Positions 16,732-26,583 are shown, counted from the stretch's first letter. The stretch is DNA of 64,000 nt from DAOLCO01 sp964612555 (GCA_964612555.1 CAZTBW010000001.1:62001-126000), one strand, 5' to 3'. Numbers and translations are program-made. The notes: generated from the letters alone by a model not told the origin.

Positions 16732-17880
16732 ATGAAAAGACGAGTTACAAGAAAAGTTATTGCTGGTTCAGTTGCAATCGGGGGGGATGCACCTATCTCC
16801 GTCCAGAGTATGTGTGCCACCAAGACCACTGACATTGAAGCGACCTTGAAGCAGATCGAACTTTTGAAAAATGCCGGGGCGGATATCATCAGGATAGCGG
16901 TAGATAGCAAAAAGGATGTTGAAGCGCTCTCTGAAATCAGTAAGAGGAGTGATGCCACTTTTGTGGTTGATCTTCAGGAAAGCTATCGTCTGGCAAAAGA
17001 TGTTGCGCCATTTGTTTCAAAATTCAGATATAACCCGGGGCATCTTCACCACCATCAGAGAAATGTTCCTGTTGAGGATAAGGTCAAATTTCTTGCTGAT
17101 GTTGCAGGAGAAAATAACTGTGCAATAAGGATTGGTGTGAACTTTGGTTCTCTTGACCCTGAACTGAAAGATCAGGGGATAGATTCTCGTGAGGTTGCAT
17201 ACTCATCTGCAATATCTCATATGGAGCTACTGGAAAAAAATGCTTTCACCAACTACGTAGTTTCATTAAAGAGCTCTTCTCCTGAATCCGTAGTTGAGCT
17301 TAATAGAAGATTTGCAGGAGAATTTCCGGATATTCCCTTGCATCTGGGTGTAACTGAAGCAGGTATGCTTCCCATGGGGGAGATCAAGACCAGAATAGCC
17401 TTTGAGCAGCTTTTATCAGAAGGGATAGGAGAAACGCTGAGAGTTTCACTTACCTTACCCGATTCTGAGAAAGATAAAGAGATTCTGGTGGCTAAGAAAA
17501 TAATAGAGGACGTGCATAGTGGCAGGTTCAGAAGTGTTCCTAAAAACCTGCCGGAGGGACTTAATGTAATTTCATGTCCTTCCTGTTCCCGGGTTGAAAA
17601 CAAAGCCTTTGTTGAACTGGCATATAAGGTGAAAGATGCCCTTAGCTTTGCCGAAAAAGAAAACATTACAGTGGCAGTGATGGGGTGCAGGGTGAATGGA
17701 CCCGGTGAGACAGATGAAGCTGATCTGGGTCTCTGGTGTGCTCCCACTTTTGTTAACCTGAAAAAAGGCAGCACCCTTCTTGGGAAGTTCCCTTATGATG
17801 AAGTGGTTAGTGTCCTTTTAAAAGAAATAAATACTATCATTGCCGAGAGAGAGTCGAATATTCATTCGGTCTCTCTTTAG
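16732..17880 (+). CDS. ispG: 4-hydroxy-3-methylbut-2-en-1-yl diphosphate synthase
   Basis: [4Fe-4S] enzyme that reductively opens MEcPP to HMBPP in the MEP isoprenoid pathway. The 382 residues show the TIM-barrel start (KVIAGSVAIGGDAPISVQSM, then DIEATLKQIELLKNAGADIIRIAV) and the C-terminal cluster ligands Cys282, Cys285 (SCPSCSR), Cys319 (MGCRVNGPGE) and Glu326. This is the short bacterial type without the inserted domain. A TATAAT-like hexamer at 16681-16686 is about 45 nt ahead of the ATG. Confidence 0.96.
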   Translation: MKRRVTRKVIAGSVAIGGDAPISVQSMCATKTTDIEATLKQIELLKNAGADIIRIAVDSKKDVEALSEISKRSDATFVVDLQESYRLAKDVAPFVSKFRYNPGHLHHHQRNVPVEDKVKFLADVAGENNCAIRIGVNFGSLDPELKDQGIDSREVAYSSAISHMELLEKNAFTNYVVSLKSSSPESVVELNRRFAGEFPDIPLHLGVTEAGMLPMGEIKTRIAFEQLLSEGIGETLRVSLTLPDSEKDKEILVAKKIIEDVHSGRFRSVPKNLPEGLNVISCPSCSRVENKAFVELAYKVKDALSFAEKENITVAVMGCRVNGPGETDEADLGLWCAPTFVNLKKGSTLLGKFPYDEVVSVLLKEINTIIAERESNIHSVSL

Positions 17881-18013
17881 TGTTTGTCCCGCTCCTGAAT
17901 AAATGTTCAATTTTTGAAGCAATATGTAGTATTCTTATGATAATAGAGGATGAGATCAGATAAAATGATCTCGGTGTATAAGAGGTTGATTTTATTTCAT
18001 TTTTAGGTCTTTT

Positions 18014-20647
18014 GTGAGTATAGGGAAAAAGAAAAATCCAAGTGGTTTGTTCCGGAACCTGGAGAATTCAAAGCCGGCAGGGCGTCCGGGTTCCCCCCTT
18101 CCTGAAAAAAAGGAGAAGCGCTCAAGCACCAGGGATGAAGTACATTCTTCTCCTCATTTGCTATCTCTCTCTCAGATTTCTCAAAGAGAACGGGTTAACA
18201 TAGAGAGGTATAGCGCTTCTATCTTGAAAAATCCCGGACTGATCGGTGTGATCAGAGCTTCAGATGAATTTACTTCAACACTACTTCCGGTGGCGTTTAT
18301 AGAAGGAAATTCTGAGCCGGTTATTGTTCGATCGCTTACGCTCTCATCAGATACTGAAGAGAACATTCAAAGTAGTATCAGCACTCAAAACCTGATATTT
18401 CGTCTTGAAGAACTGTCTATTGCTGCGGTGTCTGATCGTTACGTTTATATCAGGTCATATGTCCCCTTAACTCTGGAAGATTTGCTCGCGTCACATCTTC
18501 CGGTTCATATAAGTACTTTATTTAATACACTCCTGAAGTTAATTTATCTTTGTAGTGAATTATATAGAAATAACCTTGTTCATGGGCATATTCACCCCGG
18601 TAATGTTGTCTATGGGGGGGCACATGACGGACAATTGATTGACTATGGGGTTTCCTTACTGGAGCGTGCGAATAAAAATAGTAACTCTTCTTTTGCGCCT
18701 GAGTTTATTGAAGAGAAACCCGGGTCTGGCTTGGATTCTTATGGTTTGGGTTATGTAATCAAGCGAGTTTTAAACGAGGTTCGGCTTATTCCCGGTGAAA
18801 ATGTTCCATTACTTGAAACTCTTCAGTCAAGTTTTGCACCTCTCATTTCAGCCCTGATGAATACCAATCCTGGGAAGAGACCAAATGCCGATCTTGCAAG
18901 ATTGATGTTTCTGGATGTACTCCCCATGGTGTATCCTGATTTTACTTATCCTGAAATAGAGCTACATTCATTTGCCGCCTCTTCTGGAACCAAAGTTTCT
19001 CAAGCCAAACATTCGGAAAGTGAAGAAGGGAGCCACTCAAAAAGAGAAGACAGCTATCAGGGTACGATCAATGTGGATATGGAAGAGAACACCGGTATTG
19101 AAGAGTATATGAATGTAGACAGCGGCTCAGCATATGAGTCGAAAAAACGCTCAAACGCGGGAGCCCGATTAATAGTTAATTTACTTTTCTTTTCATTACT
19201 TGCCTTGCTGTTTTATCTTCTTTATCACGGGAGAGACAAGTTTTATGTAGCGTTTCAAAATATCCTGTATCCTTCCTCCCAGTTCGAGGAGTATGAGGTC
19301 GGAGATTCCTTTGAAGGTCCTTATCTGGGCTATGATTCACTGCGTGCCGCATGGGCAAGTCAGATTCCTTCCCGAATGAAAACAGTTGCACGCCAGGCGG
19401 TGCACGTATCACCAGAGAGAGAGCTTGCTGAACAGGTTATTCTTACTTCTCTCAGGCAAAATGAGATAAGCTCTGAGCTGGTCGATACAAAGTTGTTGCG
19501 GGTCGCTTTTAATGATCAGTGGGAAGATCAGCTTGATGAGCTTGACCGGATATACGCACTTGCCTTGGGGCTTACAGGCGTCTTGAGGGATACCCTGCCA
19601 CCCGGGCTCGGTAATATAGAAGAAAGGCACCCCACCATATTACTCTCGATTTTATCTGCCGGGAATGAGAAAGCATATTCGGTGCTGAAATCAGTTCCTG
19701 CTGAAAAGCTTATGGAACTTCCTGCTCCTTATGGGGCTGCATTTCAGATACTTCTGAGTGGAAGAGAGGGGGTGACCTGTGCAGATCAGGATGTAATAGC
19801 GCTTGCGCATTTTTCTACCCGGGGTATTGAATCATCTCAGGCACTGCGAGACTTCCTTGGCGTTGATTTTCAAAGAAGAATCAGTGCTCTTTCTGTCGTA
19901 TATTCTTTCAGCAGTGATACTGCAAAGAAATTACTCGATTCAATCTTGCATAGTCCGAATTTCTCGGTGAAGAACAAATATACAGAGTGGGGAAGGAGAG
20001 TTCGCCTGGATTTATGGGAACAGGTAGATGCGGTTGACAAGTTATTTTTATTGGCAGGAGTTCCCATAAAGAATGGTTCACATCTTGACCCCGTAACTGT
20101 TACTGATTTATTTCTTCACCCGGCTCCTGATGTTCGCAAATTTGCAATACAGCTTGGGTTGGATAAAATTGAATTTCAGCATCCCGCATCACTTGAGGTG
20201 CTTCAGTACCTGCAAGATAATCCTGAGCGCGTCAATGAAGATCAATTGGTATCACTTGTAACAATACTGCATGACCCTGAGAAGACTTTTAAGGAAAAGA
20301 GAGGAATTGTCAGCAGCTTTATTGAGAGTAAACCTGATATTGAAGTATGTAAAAAAATGCTTCTGGGAACTTCAAGACAGAAGAATATTTCACCACTTGA
20401 TGCCGTGCTGCTTATGTACTTGTCTGACGCCGGGTGGAGCCCCGACCCATCAGAGTTACTACTCCTTTCTGAGCACCCGGATAAGGTTACCAGAATATTT
20501 GCCTATAAAAAATTATTTGAACTTGATGATTCAGAGCACGCGCTGCTACTACTTAAAGGAGCGTATGAAAGGGAAAAAGTTCCGGAGTTTAAAGGGCAGT
20601 TAAAAGATCTGATACACGTTCTTTCAGTTGCATCTTCAGAGAAGTAA
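18014..20647 (+). CDS. membrane-anchored Ser/Thr pseudokinase with large C-terminal helical domain
   Basis: 877 residues from GTG 18014 (AGG 6-9 nt upstream). Residues 1-60 are basic and disordered; about 65-305 fold like a protein kinase. The catalytic loop reads HGHIHPGN (190-197), so the catalytic Asp expected at 192 is His; the usual ATP-anchoring Lys region reads VIVRSL (Arg). DYG (210-212) and FAPE remain. It is therefore probably catalytically dead or ATP-binding only. An acidic linker, one membrane helix (385-405), then about 470 residues of predicted alpha-helical repeats, likely periplasmic. It may act as a scaffold together with the active kinase 2 kb downstream. No family name is certain. 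Confidence 0.7.
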   Translation: MSIGKKKNPSGLFRNLENSKPAGRPGSPLPEKKEKRSSTRDEVHSSPHLLSLSQISQRERVNIERYSASILKNPGLIGVIRASDEFTSTLLPVAFIEGNSEPVIVRSLTLSSDTEENIQSSISTQNLIFRLEELSIAAVSDRYVYIRSYVPLTLEDLLASHLPVHISTLFNTLLKLIYLCSELYRNNLVHGHIHPGNVVYGGAHDGQLIDYGVSLLERANKNSNSSFAPEFIEEKPGSGLDSYGLGYVIKRVLNEVRLIPGENVPLLETLQSSFAPLISALMNTNPGKRPNADLARLMFLDVLPMVYPDFTYPEIELHSFAASSGTKVSQAKHSESEEGSHSKREDSYQGTINVDMEENTGIEEYMNVDSGSAYESKKRSNAGARLIVNLLFFSLLALLFYLLYHGRDKFYVAFQNILYPSSQFEEYEVGDSFEGPYLGYDSLRAAWASQIPSRMKTVARQAVHVSPERELAEQVILTSLRQNEISSELVDTKLLRVAFNDQWEDQLDELDRIYALALGLTGVLRDTLPPGLGNIEERHPTILLSILSAGNEKAYSVLKSVPAEKLMELPAPYGAAFQILLSGREGVTCADQDVIALAHFSTRGIESSQALRDFLGVDFQRRISALSVVYSFSSDTAKKLLDSILHSPNFSVKNKYTEWGRRVRLDLWEQVDAVDKLFLLAGVPIKNGSHLDPVTVTDLFLHPAPDVRKFAIQLGLDKIEFQHPASLEVLQYLQDNPERVNEDQLVSLVTILHDPEKTFKEKRGIVSSFIESKPDIEVCKKMLLGTSRQKNISPLDAVLLMYLSDAGWSPDPSELLLLSEHPDKVTRIFAYKKLFELDDSEHALLLLKGAYEREKVPEFKGQLKDLIHVLSVASSEK

Positions 20648-21131
20648 ATTTTCTGACCTTGATATCTTTTCTTACTACCTGATTCCATCCTCCGTTTTGT
20701 ATCCAGAGATCAAGTAGTGGAATTTTAGGATGGCGTCTCTCCAGTGCTTTAAATTCTCTTGTGTGAATCTTTCTTCTTCCATTAACAACTTTTATACCTT
20801 CAACGGCGTGACACAGTTCGTGATACAGTAGTGGCTCCAGAAAATATCTTGCTTCATAAAGCTTCATGCTGGGTGCAACGCGAACAATTTTCTTGTCAAT
20901 ATTGCAGGAGGCAAGACAGCGGGTCTGTATTTTTGTTGCCCAGAGTAATTTGTAGGATTTCAGAATTTCCTGCTCCGGAAAGTATTCATCAACGAGGCGG
21001 TTCCATATCTCTGCCAGATCGGCACTTGAGTGGGGGTCGGGAGCGGACAGCCGCTCAGAACCCGGGACGACTGCGGTTTTCAGGGCAGTGACGGTGTTTT
21101 GAAAATTTAGAGAAAGTTGCCTGTATTTCAT
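20589..21131 (-). CDS. SprT-like zinc metalloprotease
   Basis: 180 residues. HELCHA is an HExxH zinc motif, with a third candidate ligand in HTREFKALE about 20 residues later, the SprT/Spartan-type layout. Upstream KLLWATKIQTRCLASCNIDKKIVRV matches the SprT lead-in. Bacterial SprT-like proteins are little characterised; eukaryotic Spartan cleaves DNA-protein crosslinks. It lacks the C-terminal Zn ribbon of longer forms. The 3' end overlaps the convergent pseudokinase gene by 59 nt. Confidence 0.78.
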   Translation of the reverse strand: MKYRQLSLNFQNTVTALKTAVVPGSERLSAPDPHSSADLAEIWNRLVDEYFPEQEILKSYKLLWATKIQTRCLASCNIDKKIVRVAPSMKLYEARYFLEPLLYHELCHAVEGIKVVNGRRKIHTREFKALERRHPKIPLLDLWIQNGGWNQVVRKDIKVRKFTSLKMQLKERVSDLLTAL

Positions 21132-21377
21132 GTTTTCAGGGAATAAAATTGATTATTTTGTTTTAGAGGAGAATTGATAAGACGGTCAAGGGAAATTAAT
21201 GTTTTTAAAGGGATTAAGCTCCCGGTATATCTTATTAAAATGCTAGTCCTTTCCAGTCGAGGCACTAGCTAACTGTAATCATTATGTAAGTTTTTGAATT
21301 CAGGATATCTCTTTAAGTGACGATAGATCAGGTATCCATGTGTCATATTTACGTGTACTGAATAATTAGAGCTAAAA

Positions 21378-22436
21378 GTGGATAAGATTGATAAATCAAA
21401 GGTTTCTTTAGACTCTTCTTCGGAAATTGATCCTATCCATGGGGAGAATCTTGTTGATGAGCAGGTTCTGGAAGAAGTTGAAAAAACTACTGAAATTTTT
21501 GCAAAGCAGGATGACGCCCTTTTTGGGATAAAAAATACAAGTTGGACTACTGCTGCCGACGTTGTCAAAAAGATAGTGCCTGTTCCAAGATTATTCTGGA
21601 AAATTATTCATTCTGTGTACGGGACAAGTGGGGAAGTAAAAGAGGTTGACCCCATGACGTTTTCTGTTCTTGAGAATCTGATACTGAAAGCGGTTGATGA
21701 TAAAGATCTTATCACTGAGATACCACCCGGAGGTACTTTAAATCTGACAAAGGCAGTTTCTGCACTGGGGTCTGATGTTGCCGCTTCCCTGTGTTTTGTC
21801 TACAGCCTGTCTCGGAGAGTGTCCAAAAATTTGAATGAAAGAATATTTCGGGCAATTATGGATGATGCGCTTTTGAGGGCACGTCTTGGGGTTGTTCTTG
21901 GAAGAGAGGCTCCTCAGGTGGGTATAGGGAAAGCCTTGCTTGCAGGTTTTACGGGAAGAGCGGGTCTTGCGGTTCAGCTTGCTTCCGGTTCTGAGGAGCA
22001 AGCCAAGATTGCGCTTAGTGGACTTGCTACGGGTAAAGATATCAGTAAGGTTTGTTATGAGGTGTATGGTTGCGATTCACTTCAGGTGGCAGCTCTGTCA
22101 TTAGTAGCAGGTGGAGTGAGTAAGGATATTGCTCTTGGTGTTTCTGCCTTCAGCGCACCTGTATATGATGTTGTAGGTGGTTCGGAGCAATACAGGTGGC
22201 TTGTTCTCTTTACCATATTGGAAAATCTTCGTTTGAATAAGGTGGATGCAATTCCAGAGTCCTACTGGGGTGCTATTGGTGTGAATGGTGAAAAAAAAGA
22301 GAGCATTATAAAATCTACTCAAAAAGTGTACAGGAGCGGGCACAAATTTAACTGGATTTTGAGTCCCCTTACCGCTATGGGGGATACTTCTGGTATAAAA
22401 AAAGACAGGGATGAAGTGTTTCAGTCCCTGCCTTAA
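21378..22436 (+). CDS. HDOD-like helical protein (tentative)
   Basis: 352 residues from GTG 21378. The N-terminal 60 residues are acidic. Residues about 100-270 are all-helical, and their order (KAVSALGSDVAASLCFVYSL, then YEVYGCDSLQVAALSLVAGGVSKDIALGVSAF) resembles an HDOD domain, with the FGxDHxxxGaxLlxxW..P signature in degenerate form. HDOD proteins are metal-free signalling relatives of HD phosphohydrolases. Its position 24 nt before an active Ser/Thr kinase makes a signalling role plausible. Family assignment is weak. The 246-nt gap upstream is a divergent promoter region shared with the SprT-like gene and contains a small GCTAGT/ACTAGC hairpin (about 21242-21270). Confidence 0.5.
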   Translation: MDKIDKSKVSLDSSSEIDPIHGENLVDEQVLEEVEKTTEIFAKQDDALFGIKNTSWTTAADVVKKIVPVPRLFWKIIHSVYGTSGEVKEVDPMTFSVLENLILKAVDDKDLITEIPPGGTLNLTKAVSALGSDVAASLCFVYSLSRRVSKNLNERIFRAIMDDALLRARLGVVLGREAPQVGIGKALLAGFTGRAGLAVQLASGSEEQAKIALSGLATGKDISKVCYEVYGCDSLQVAALSLVAGGVSKDIALGVSAFSAPVYDVVGGSEQYRWLVLFTILENLRLNKVDAIPESYWGAIGVNGEKKESIIKSTQKVYRSGHKFNWILSPLTAMGDTSGIKKDRDEVFQSLP

Positions 22437-22460
22437 AAAACTATGAGCATGTAATACAAT

Positions 22461-23375
22461 ATGTCGACGCAGGGTGAAGGTGCTTTATTCAAATCTGGTG
22501 ATATCCTCGACAAGAGGTACAGGGTGCTTTCTGTGCTTGGGAGTGGGGGAATGGGGAAAGTGCTTAAAGTTCAGGATATTGTTCTTGATGATGAGCTTGT
22601 AGCGCTCAAGATTTTATCTCCTGAGTATATTGATGACCCAATACAGTTAGGCAGGTTTCGCTATGAGGTGGTTCTTGCAAGAAGGCTATCCCATCCAAAC
22701 ATTGTCAGGATATACGACATCGGCTCATGTGAGTTTGAGTACTTCACCATGGAATATGTTGAAGGGAGTACTCTAAAAAACTTTATTGAAGAGCATGATG
22801 TCAGAGATATTGCCCCGGCTCTGCTTTCTTCTATTCTTATACAATTGTTGCAGGGTCTTTCATATGCCCACCAGAAGGGTATTGTGCATAGAGATCTGAA
22901 ACCTGAGAATATTCTATACAGTACAAACCGCATACTCAAGGTAACAGATCTTGGTCTTTCCTGTGCTGCTGATTCCACAAAAAATTTCACCAAAACCGGT
23001 GAAACCGTTGGTACTCCCTACTATATGTCTCCGGAGCTTCTTGCGGGTGAGGGAGCGGACAGAAGAACAGATATTTATTCTTTAGGTATTATTGCATACG
23101 AAATGGCTTGCAAGGTCAAACCATTCAGAAGTGAAAACTACCTAGAACTTGCCCATATGCACATGACCCTTGAGCCTGTTGATATCTCTAAAATCAACCC
23201 CATGATACCCAAATGGTATAGAGAATTTGTCCATCTCTGTCTTAGAAAAAAGAAAGAAGAAAGATTTCAATCCATGGATGATGCATTACAGTTCTTATAC
23301 GAAAAAGCTGACGCTCCTGTCAGAGAGCAGATTGTTGAAAATCCATATACGCTCGACAGTTTAGGGCTGCTTTAA
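22461..23375 (+). CDS. Hanks-type serine/threonine protein kinase
   Basis: 304 residues with every catalytic motif: glycine loop GSGGMG (27-32), Lys50 (VALK), HRDLKPEN with Asp145, DLG (163-165, a common DFG variant), and GTPYYMSPE (184-192). No membrane helix or sensor domain, so it is a soluble kinase. It starts 24 nt after the HDOD-like gene and is likely co-transcribed with it. The membrane-anchored pseudokinase upstream is a candidate partner. The 3' end overlaps the convergent carbonic-anhydrase-like gene by 15 nt. Confidence 0.93.
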   Translation: MSTQGEGALFKSGDILDKRYRVLSVLGSGGMGKVLKVQDIVLDDELVALKILSPEYIDDPIQLGRFRYEVVLARRLSHPNIVRIYDIGSCEFEYFTMEYVEGSTLKNFIEEHDVRDIAPALLSSILIQLLQGLSYAHQKGIVHRDLKPENILYSTNRILKVTDLGLSCAADSTKNFTKTGETVGTPYYMSPELLAGEGADRRTDIYSLGIIAYEMACKVKPFRSENYLELAHMHMTLEPVDISKINPMIPKWYREFVHLCLRKKKEERFQSMDDALQFLYEKADAPVREQIVENPYTLDSLGLL

Positions 23376-23894
23376 AGATTCTGCTAACTCTTTACCATGA
23401 GCGATGTAAGAATCGGTAGCTTTTCTGATGCCATCGATTTCTTCTTTTGTTAGCTTTCTTACCGCTTTTGCGGGGGAACCTATGATAAGAGACTCAGGGG
23501 GGAATGTTTTTCCTTCAGTGACCAGGGCTCCGGCACCGACAAGGGAATTTTCAGAAATAACAGAGTCATCAAGAATTATAGACCCCATTCCTATGAGACA
23601 ATTTTCTTTAACAGTTGCACCGTGGATGATCGCCCGATGTCCTACCGTTACGCCTTCACCGACCACGCAGGGACTTCTTCCTTTTGTTGTATGTAAAAGG
23701 GCATGTTCCTGTATATTAGTTCTGTTTCCGATGCTTATAGATTGAATATCTCCTCTGAGGACAGCACCAAAAAATATGGACACTTCTTCTCCTATGGAAA
23801 CATCACCGATAATATATGCGTTTGGAGCAATGAAGTGCTGAGTTTTGACTTTTGGTGCGACAATTACACCGTCTTTATTAAGTGAAACTAACAA
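23361..23894 (-). CDS. gamma-carbonic-anhydrase-like hexapeptide protein (YrdA/PaaY family)
   Basis: 177 residues of left-handed beta-helix repeats (IAPNAYIIGDVSIGEEVSIFFGAVLRGD). Candidate zinc ligands are His68 (NIQEHALLH), His86 and His91 (VTVGHRAIIHG), as in trimeric YrdA-type proteins, which range from active carbonic anhydrases to thioesterase-associated proteins. It lies 41 nt after pdhB on the same strand, so it is probably co-transcribed with pyruvate dehydrogenase; hydrating released CO2 would be a sensible link but is inferred. Confidence 0.88.
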   Translation of the reverse strand: MLVSLNKDGVIVAPKVKTQHFIAPNAYIIGDVSIGEEVSIFFGAVLRGDIQSISIGNRTNIQEHALLHTTKGRSPCVVGEGVTVGHRAIIHGATVKENCLIGMGSIILDDSVISENSLVGAGALVTEGKTFPPESLIIGSPAKAVRKLTKEEIDGIRKATDSYIAHGKELAESLKQP

Positions 23895-23935
23895 GATATT
23901 TTCTATCCTATGTTTTTCAGATGCACTTAAAATAG

Positions 23936-24910
23936 CTACAATAGCTTTCTCACATGCTCAATCACACTTTCCGGTCTTGGTCTCATGTAATACTCAAGGT
24001 TTTTTGCATAAGGATAAGGGAAGTCGAGACCGGAATGTACCAGGGGAGGGGCATCAAGGTAGTCAAAAAGATCAATTGCCACTTTTGATGAAACCCAGCT
24101 ACCAAAACTTGCAACAGGCCAGGCTTCTTCTGCGATCAATACACGGTTAGTCTTCCTGATTGATTTATAGACCGTTTCTTCATCAAAAGGACGTAATGTT
24201 CTCAAGTCGATCACTTCAAGTGATATACCTTCTTTTGCCAACTCTTCTGCCGCCTGTAAAGATGTCGGTACGGTCTTACCCCAGCAGATAATGGTTACAT
24301 TATCACCGGGTCTTTTGATATCAGCCTCACCTATGGGAATAATATATTCTCCTTCCGGTACTTCACTTCGTACCCCGTACATCGCCTCAGACTCCATAAA
24401 CACGATCGGATTGGGGTCTCTGATTGCTGATTTGAGAAGTCCCTTGGCATCATAAGAATTACTGGGTGCAATGACTTTTAAACCGGGACAATTTGCGTAC
24501 AAGGACTCGAAACTTTGTGAGTGCTGAGCTGCCAGCTGATGTACCGAGCCACTGGGACCTCTAAAAACAATTGGGCAGTCAAACTCGCCATTGGACATAT
24601 ATAAAACTTTTGCGGCACTGTTAATAACCTGATCAATTGCAATTAACGAAAAATTCCAGGTCATGAACTCAATGACCGGTCGAAGACCAACCATTGCGGC
24701 ACCAACTCCAACTCCGGCAAAGCCGTTTTCACTTATAGGAGTGTCAATAACTCTTCCTTCACCATATTTCTGAAGTAGCCCACGTGAAACCTTGTATGCT
24801 CCATCGTAATACCCGACCTCTTCTCCCATAAGAAACACCCTGTCATCACGAGTCATTTCCTCATCCAGTGCTTCATTTAAAGCCTCACGTATACTCAACT
24901 CTCGCATCAT
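23936..24910 (-). CDS. pdhB: pyruvate dehydrogenase E1 component, beta subunit
   Basis: 324 residues. Together with E1 alpha it decarboxylates pyruvate (or a branched 2-oxoacid) using thiamine diphosphate. Visible: REALNEALDEEMTRDDRVFLMGEEVGYYDGAYKVS, TPISENGFAGVGVGAAM, and the transketolase C-terminal domain ending VPHxx-like YYMRPRPESVIEHVRKLL. The order alpha-beta with 34 nt between them indicates one operon. E2 and E3 genes are not in the window. Confidence 0.93.
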   Translation of the reverse strand: MMRELSIREALNEALDEEMTRDDRVFLMGEEVGYYDGAYKVSRGLLQKYGEGRVIDTPISENGFAGVGVGAAMVGLRPVIEFMTWNFSLIAIDQVINSAAKVLYMSNGEFDCPIVFRGPSGSVHQLAAQHSQSFESLYANCPGLKVIAPSNSYDAKGLLKSAIRDPNPIVFMESEAMYGVRSEVPEGEYIIPIGEADIKRPGDNVTIICWGKTVPTSLQAAEELAKEGISLEVIDLRTLRPFDEETVYKSIRKTNRVLIAEEAWPVASFGSWVSSKVAIDLFDYLDAPPLVHSGLDFPYPYAKNLEYYMRPRPESVIEHVRKLL

Positions 24911-24944
24911 ATCCTCTTGCTAACTAAATAGTATGTATAAAGAC

Positions 24945-25904
24945 TTATATATGAATATAAGTGTGATCCCCTATGGTGGAAAGATCAGGTTCAGGTGATT
25001 CATCAGCAAATTTCACCGCATCCATGATTTCCTTTTCAACTTCCTCCGCGATCTGTTGCAGACCGGAAGCAAGCTGAGGAAAGTCTCTCTCAATCCGGGT
25101 TTTTGCAAGAACGAGAGGGTCTTTCTTTTTCCAGGATTCGACTTCTTCCTTGGTACGGTACTTTCCGGGGTCTGCCATTGAGTGTCCACGATATCTGTAG
25201 GTTTTAAACTCAAGCAGCATGGGAAGTGAATCTTCTCTTGCCCGATCAATCGCTTCTTTTGCAGCGTAGTAGCAATCAACCACGTCTACCCCCTCAACCG
25301 TTGCGCGCGCCATGGGATAGCCAAGTGCTCTGACGGAGGCATCTTCAGTAACCATAGTTCTTGAAAGGGGAGTACCCATGGAGTATTGATTGTTTTCAAC
25401 AACAAATACGACAGGTAATTTCCAAAGAGCGGCAAGACACATTCCTTCATGGAAGGGACCTATGGAAACCGCTCCATCCCCAAGGAAGCAAACGGTCACT
25501 CTACCATCCTTTCTGTATTTGGAAGCAAAGGCAGTCCCTGCACCAAGAGGTGTTTGAGCTCCAACAATTCCCCAGCCACCAAGGAAATTTTTTTCTTTTG
25601 AGAAGAAATGCATCGAACCACCTCTACCTCCGGCACAACCACTTGCCTTACCATAGAGTTCTGCCATACCGGCTCTTGAAGTACCGCCTTTGGCAAGATA
25701 CTGGGCATGAATTCGATAAGAAGAGAGGACATAGTCTTCAGGTTCTGTTGCAGCAATAACTCCAGCTCCAACCGCTTCCTGACCTATGTACAAGTGCAGA
25801 AATCCACCAATTTTCTTTTGTGTGTATGCTCGTGCCGCCTCTTCTTCAAAACGTCGCATCACAAGCATCTGACGATAGAGACCTAAGAGAGTATCACCAT
25901 TCAT
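24945..25904 (-). CDS. pdhA: pyruvate dehydrogenase E1 component, alpha subunit
   Basis: 319 residues from ATG 25904, which has AGGA at the right spacing; the frame is open six codons further up. TPP-binding motif GDGAVSIGPFHEG...VFVVENN is complete, and the phosphorylation-loop equivalent YRYRGHSMADPGKYR is present. This is the acetyl-transferring, PdhA type, not the branched-chain BkdA type, judging by GRGGSMHFFSKEKNFLGG. Confidence 0.93.
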   Translation of the reverse strand: MNGDTLLGLYRQMLVMRRFEEEAARAYTQKKIGGFLHLYIGQEAVGAGVIAATEPEDYVLSSYRIHAQYLAKGGTSRAGMAELYGKASGCAGGRGGSMHFFSKEKNFLGGWGIVGAQTPLGAGTAFASKYRKDGRVTVCFLGDGAVSIGPFHEGMCLAALWKLPVVFVVENNQYSMGTPLSRTMVTEDASVRALGYPMARATVEGVDVVDCYYAAKEAIDRAREDSLPMLLEFKTYRYRGHSMADPGKYRTKEEVESWKKKDPLVLAKTRIERDFPQLASGLQQIAEEVEKEIMDAVKFADESPEPDLSTIGDHTYIHI

Positions 25905-26056
25905 TTTATTTTCCTGAAACAATTATAAAACTGAATTTTAATTTTTGCGGATACTACAATGTAACAGCCAATTGTAAAAGCTGTTTACTGATACAGTTCA
26001 GTCTAAAAAGTCTCTGGATGGAGGTAAATTACTAACTATGCGTAATTACTTGAATT

Positions 26057-26428
26057 CTAGTGAGCATTCTCTTTATTGTACAAAATAGCATCAAAATCCT
26101 CTGTTGTTATCCTCGATGAGTAATCTTTTCCGGATTCTCTCGACAATATTTCCTGAGTTTTTTGAATACTGGGTCTGGACATCCATAGAAGTCCGTAAAA
26201 GATTTTTATCAGGCGATATGATTCCACAATATCCCCTTTAGCACTTGCCAATTGAAAAAGGTTAACGGTTTTTCTCATCTCAAGGATTACAGATCTGACA
26301 CATCGAAATTCCTCTTTTTCGCTGGGTAAAAGAGTCTCGTCCATTCTATCCCTGTCCCACTCATTGATCTGGGCTTCAAGAAGGCTTAGTGATGCGACCA
26401 GGTGGGGGATAAGACTTTCAAATTGCAT
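26057..26428 (-). CDS. hypothetical helical protein
   Basis: 123 residues, all predicted alpha helix, acidic and soluble. No recognised domain; the size and helical bundle character faintly recall FliS-type chaperones, but no diagnostic motif supports this. It stands alone, leftward, with 150 nt to pdhA and a 230-nt upstream gap that carries the promoter at 26584. Confidence 0.55.
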   Translation of the reverse strand: MQFESLIPHLVASLSLLEAQINEWDRDRMDETLLPSEKEEFRCVRSVILEMRKTVNLFQLASAKGDIVESYRLIKIFYGLLWMSRPSIQKTQEILSRESGKDYSSRITTEDFDAILYNKENAH

Positions 26429-26583
26429 AAAACCTCTCTCAAGTTATCTACTGAAATCTAATCAAAAGACATGACAAAAAGCTTCAATATAAATGTAAGA
26501 TATTGAAAACACTGGATATAACACCTTCTAAAAAACACCAATAAATAAATCAAAAAATGTAATATTTACAAATACTTATAGCC

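Noticed and set aside
20831..21091. Plus-strand frame opposite the SprT-like gene
   Set aside because: No family features; the opposite strand encodes HELCHA and matches a known family.
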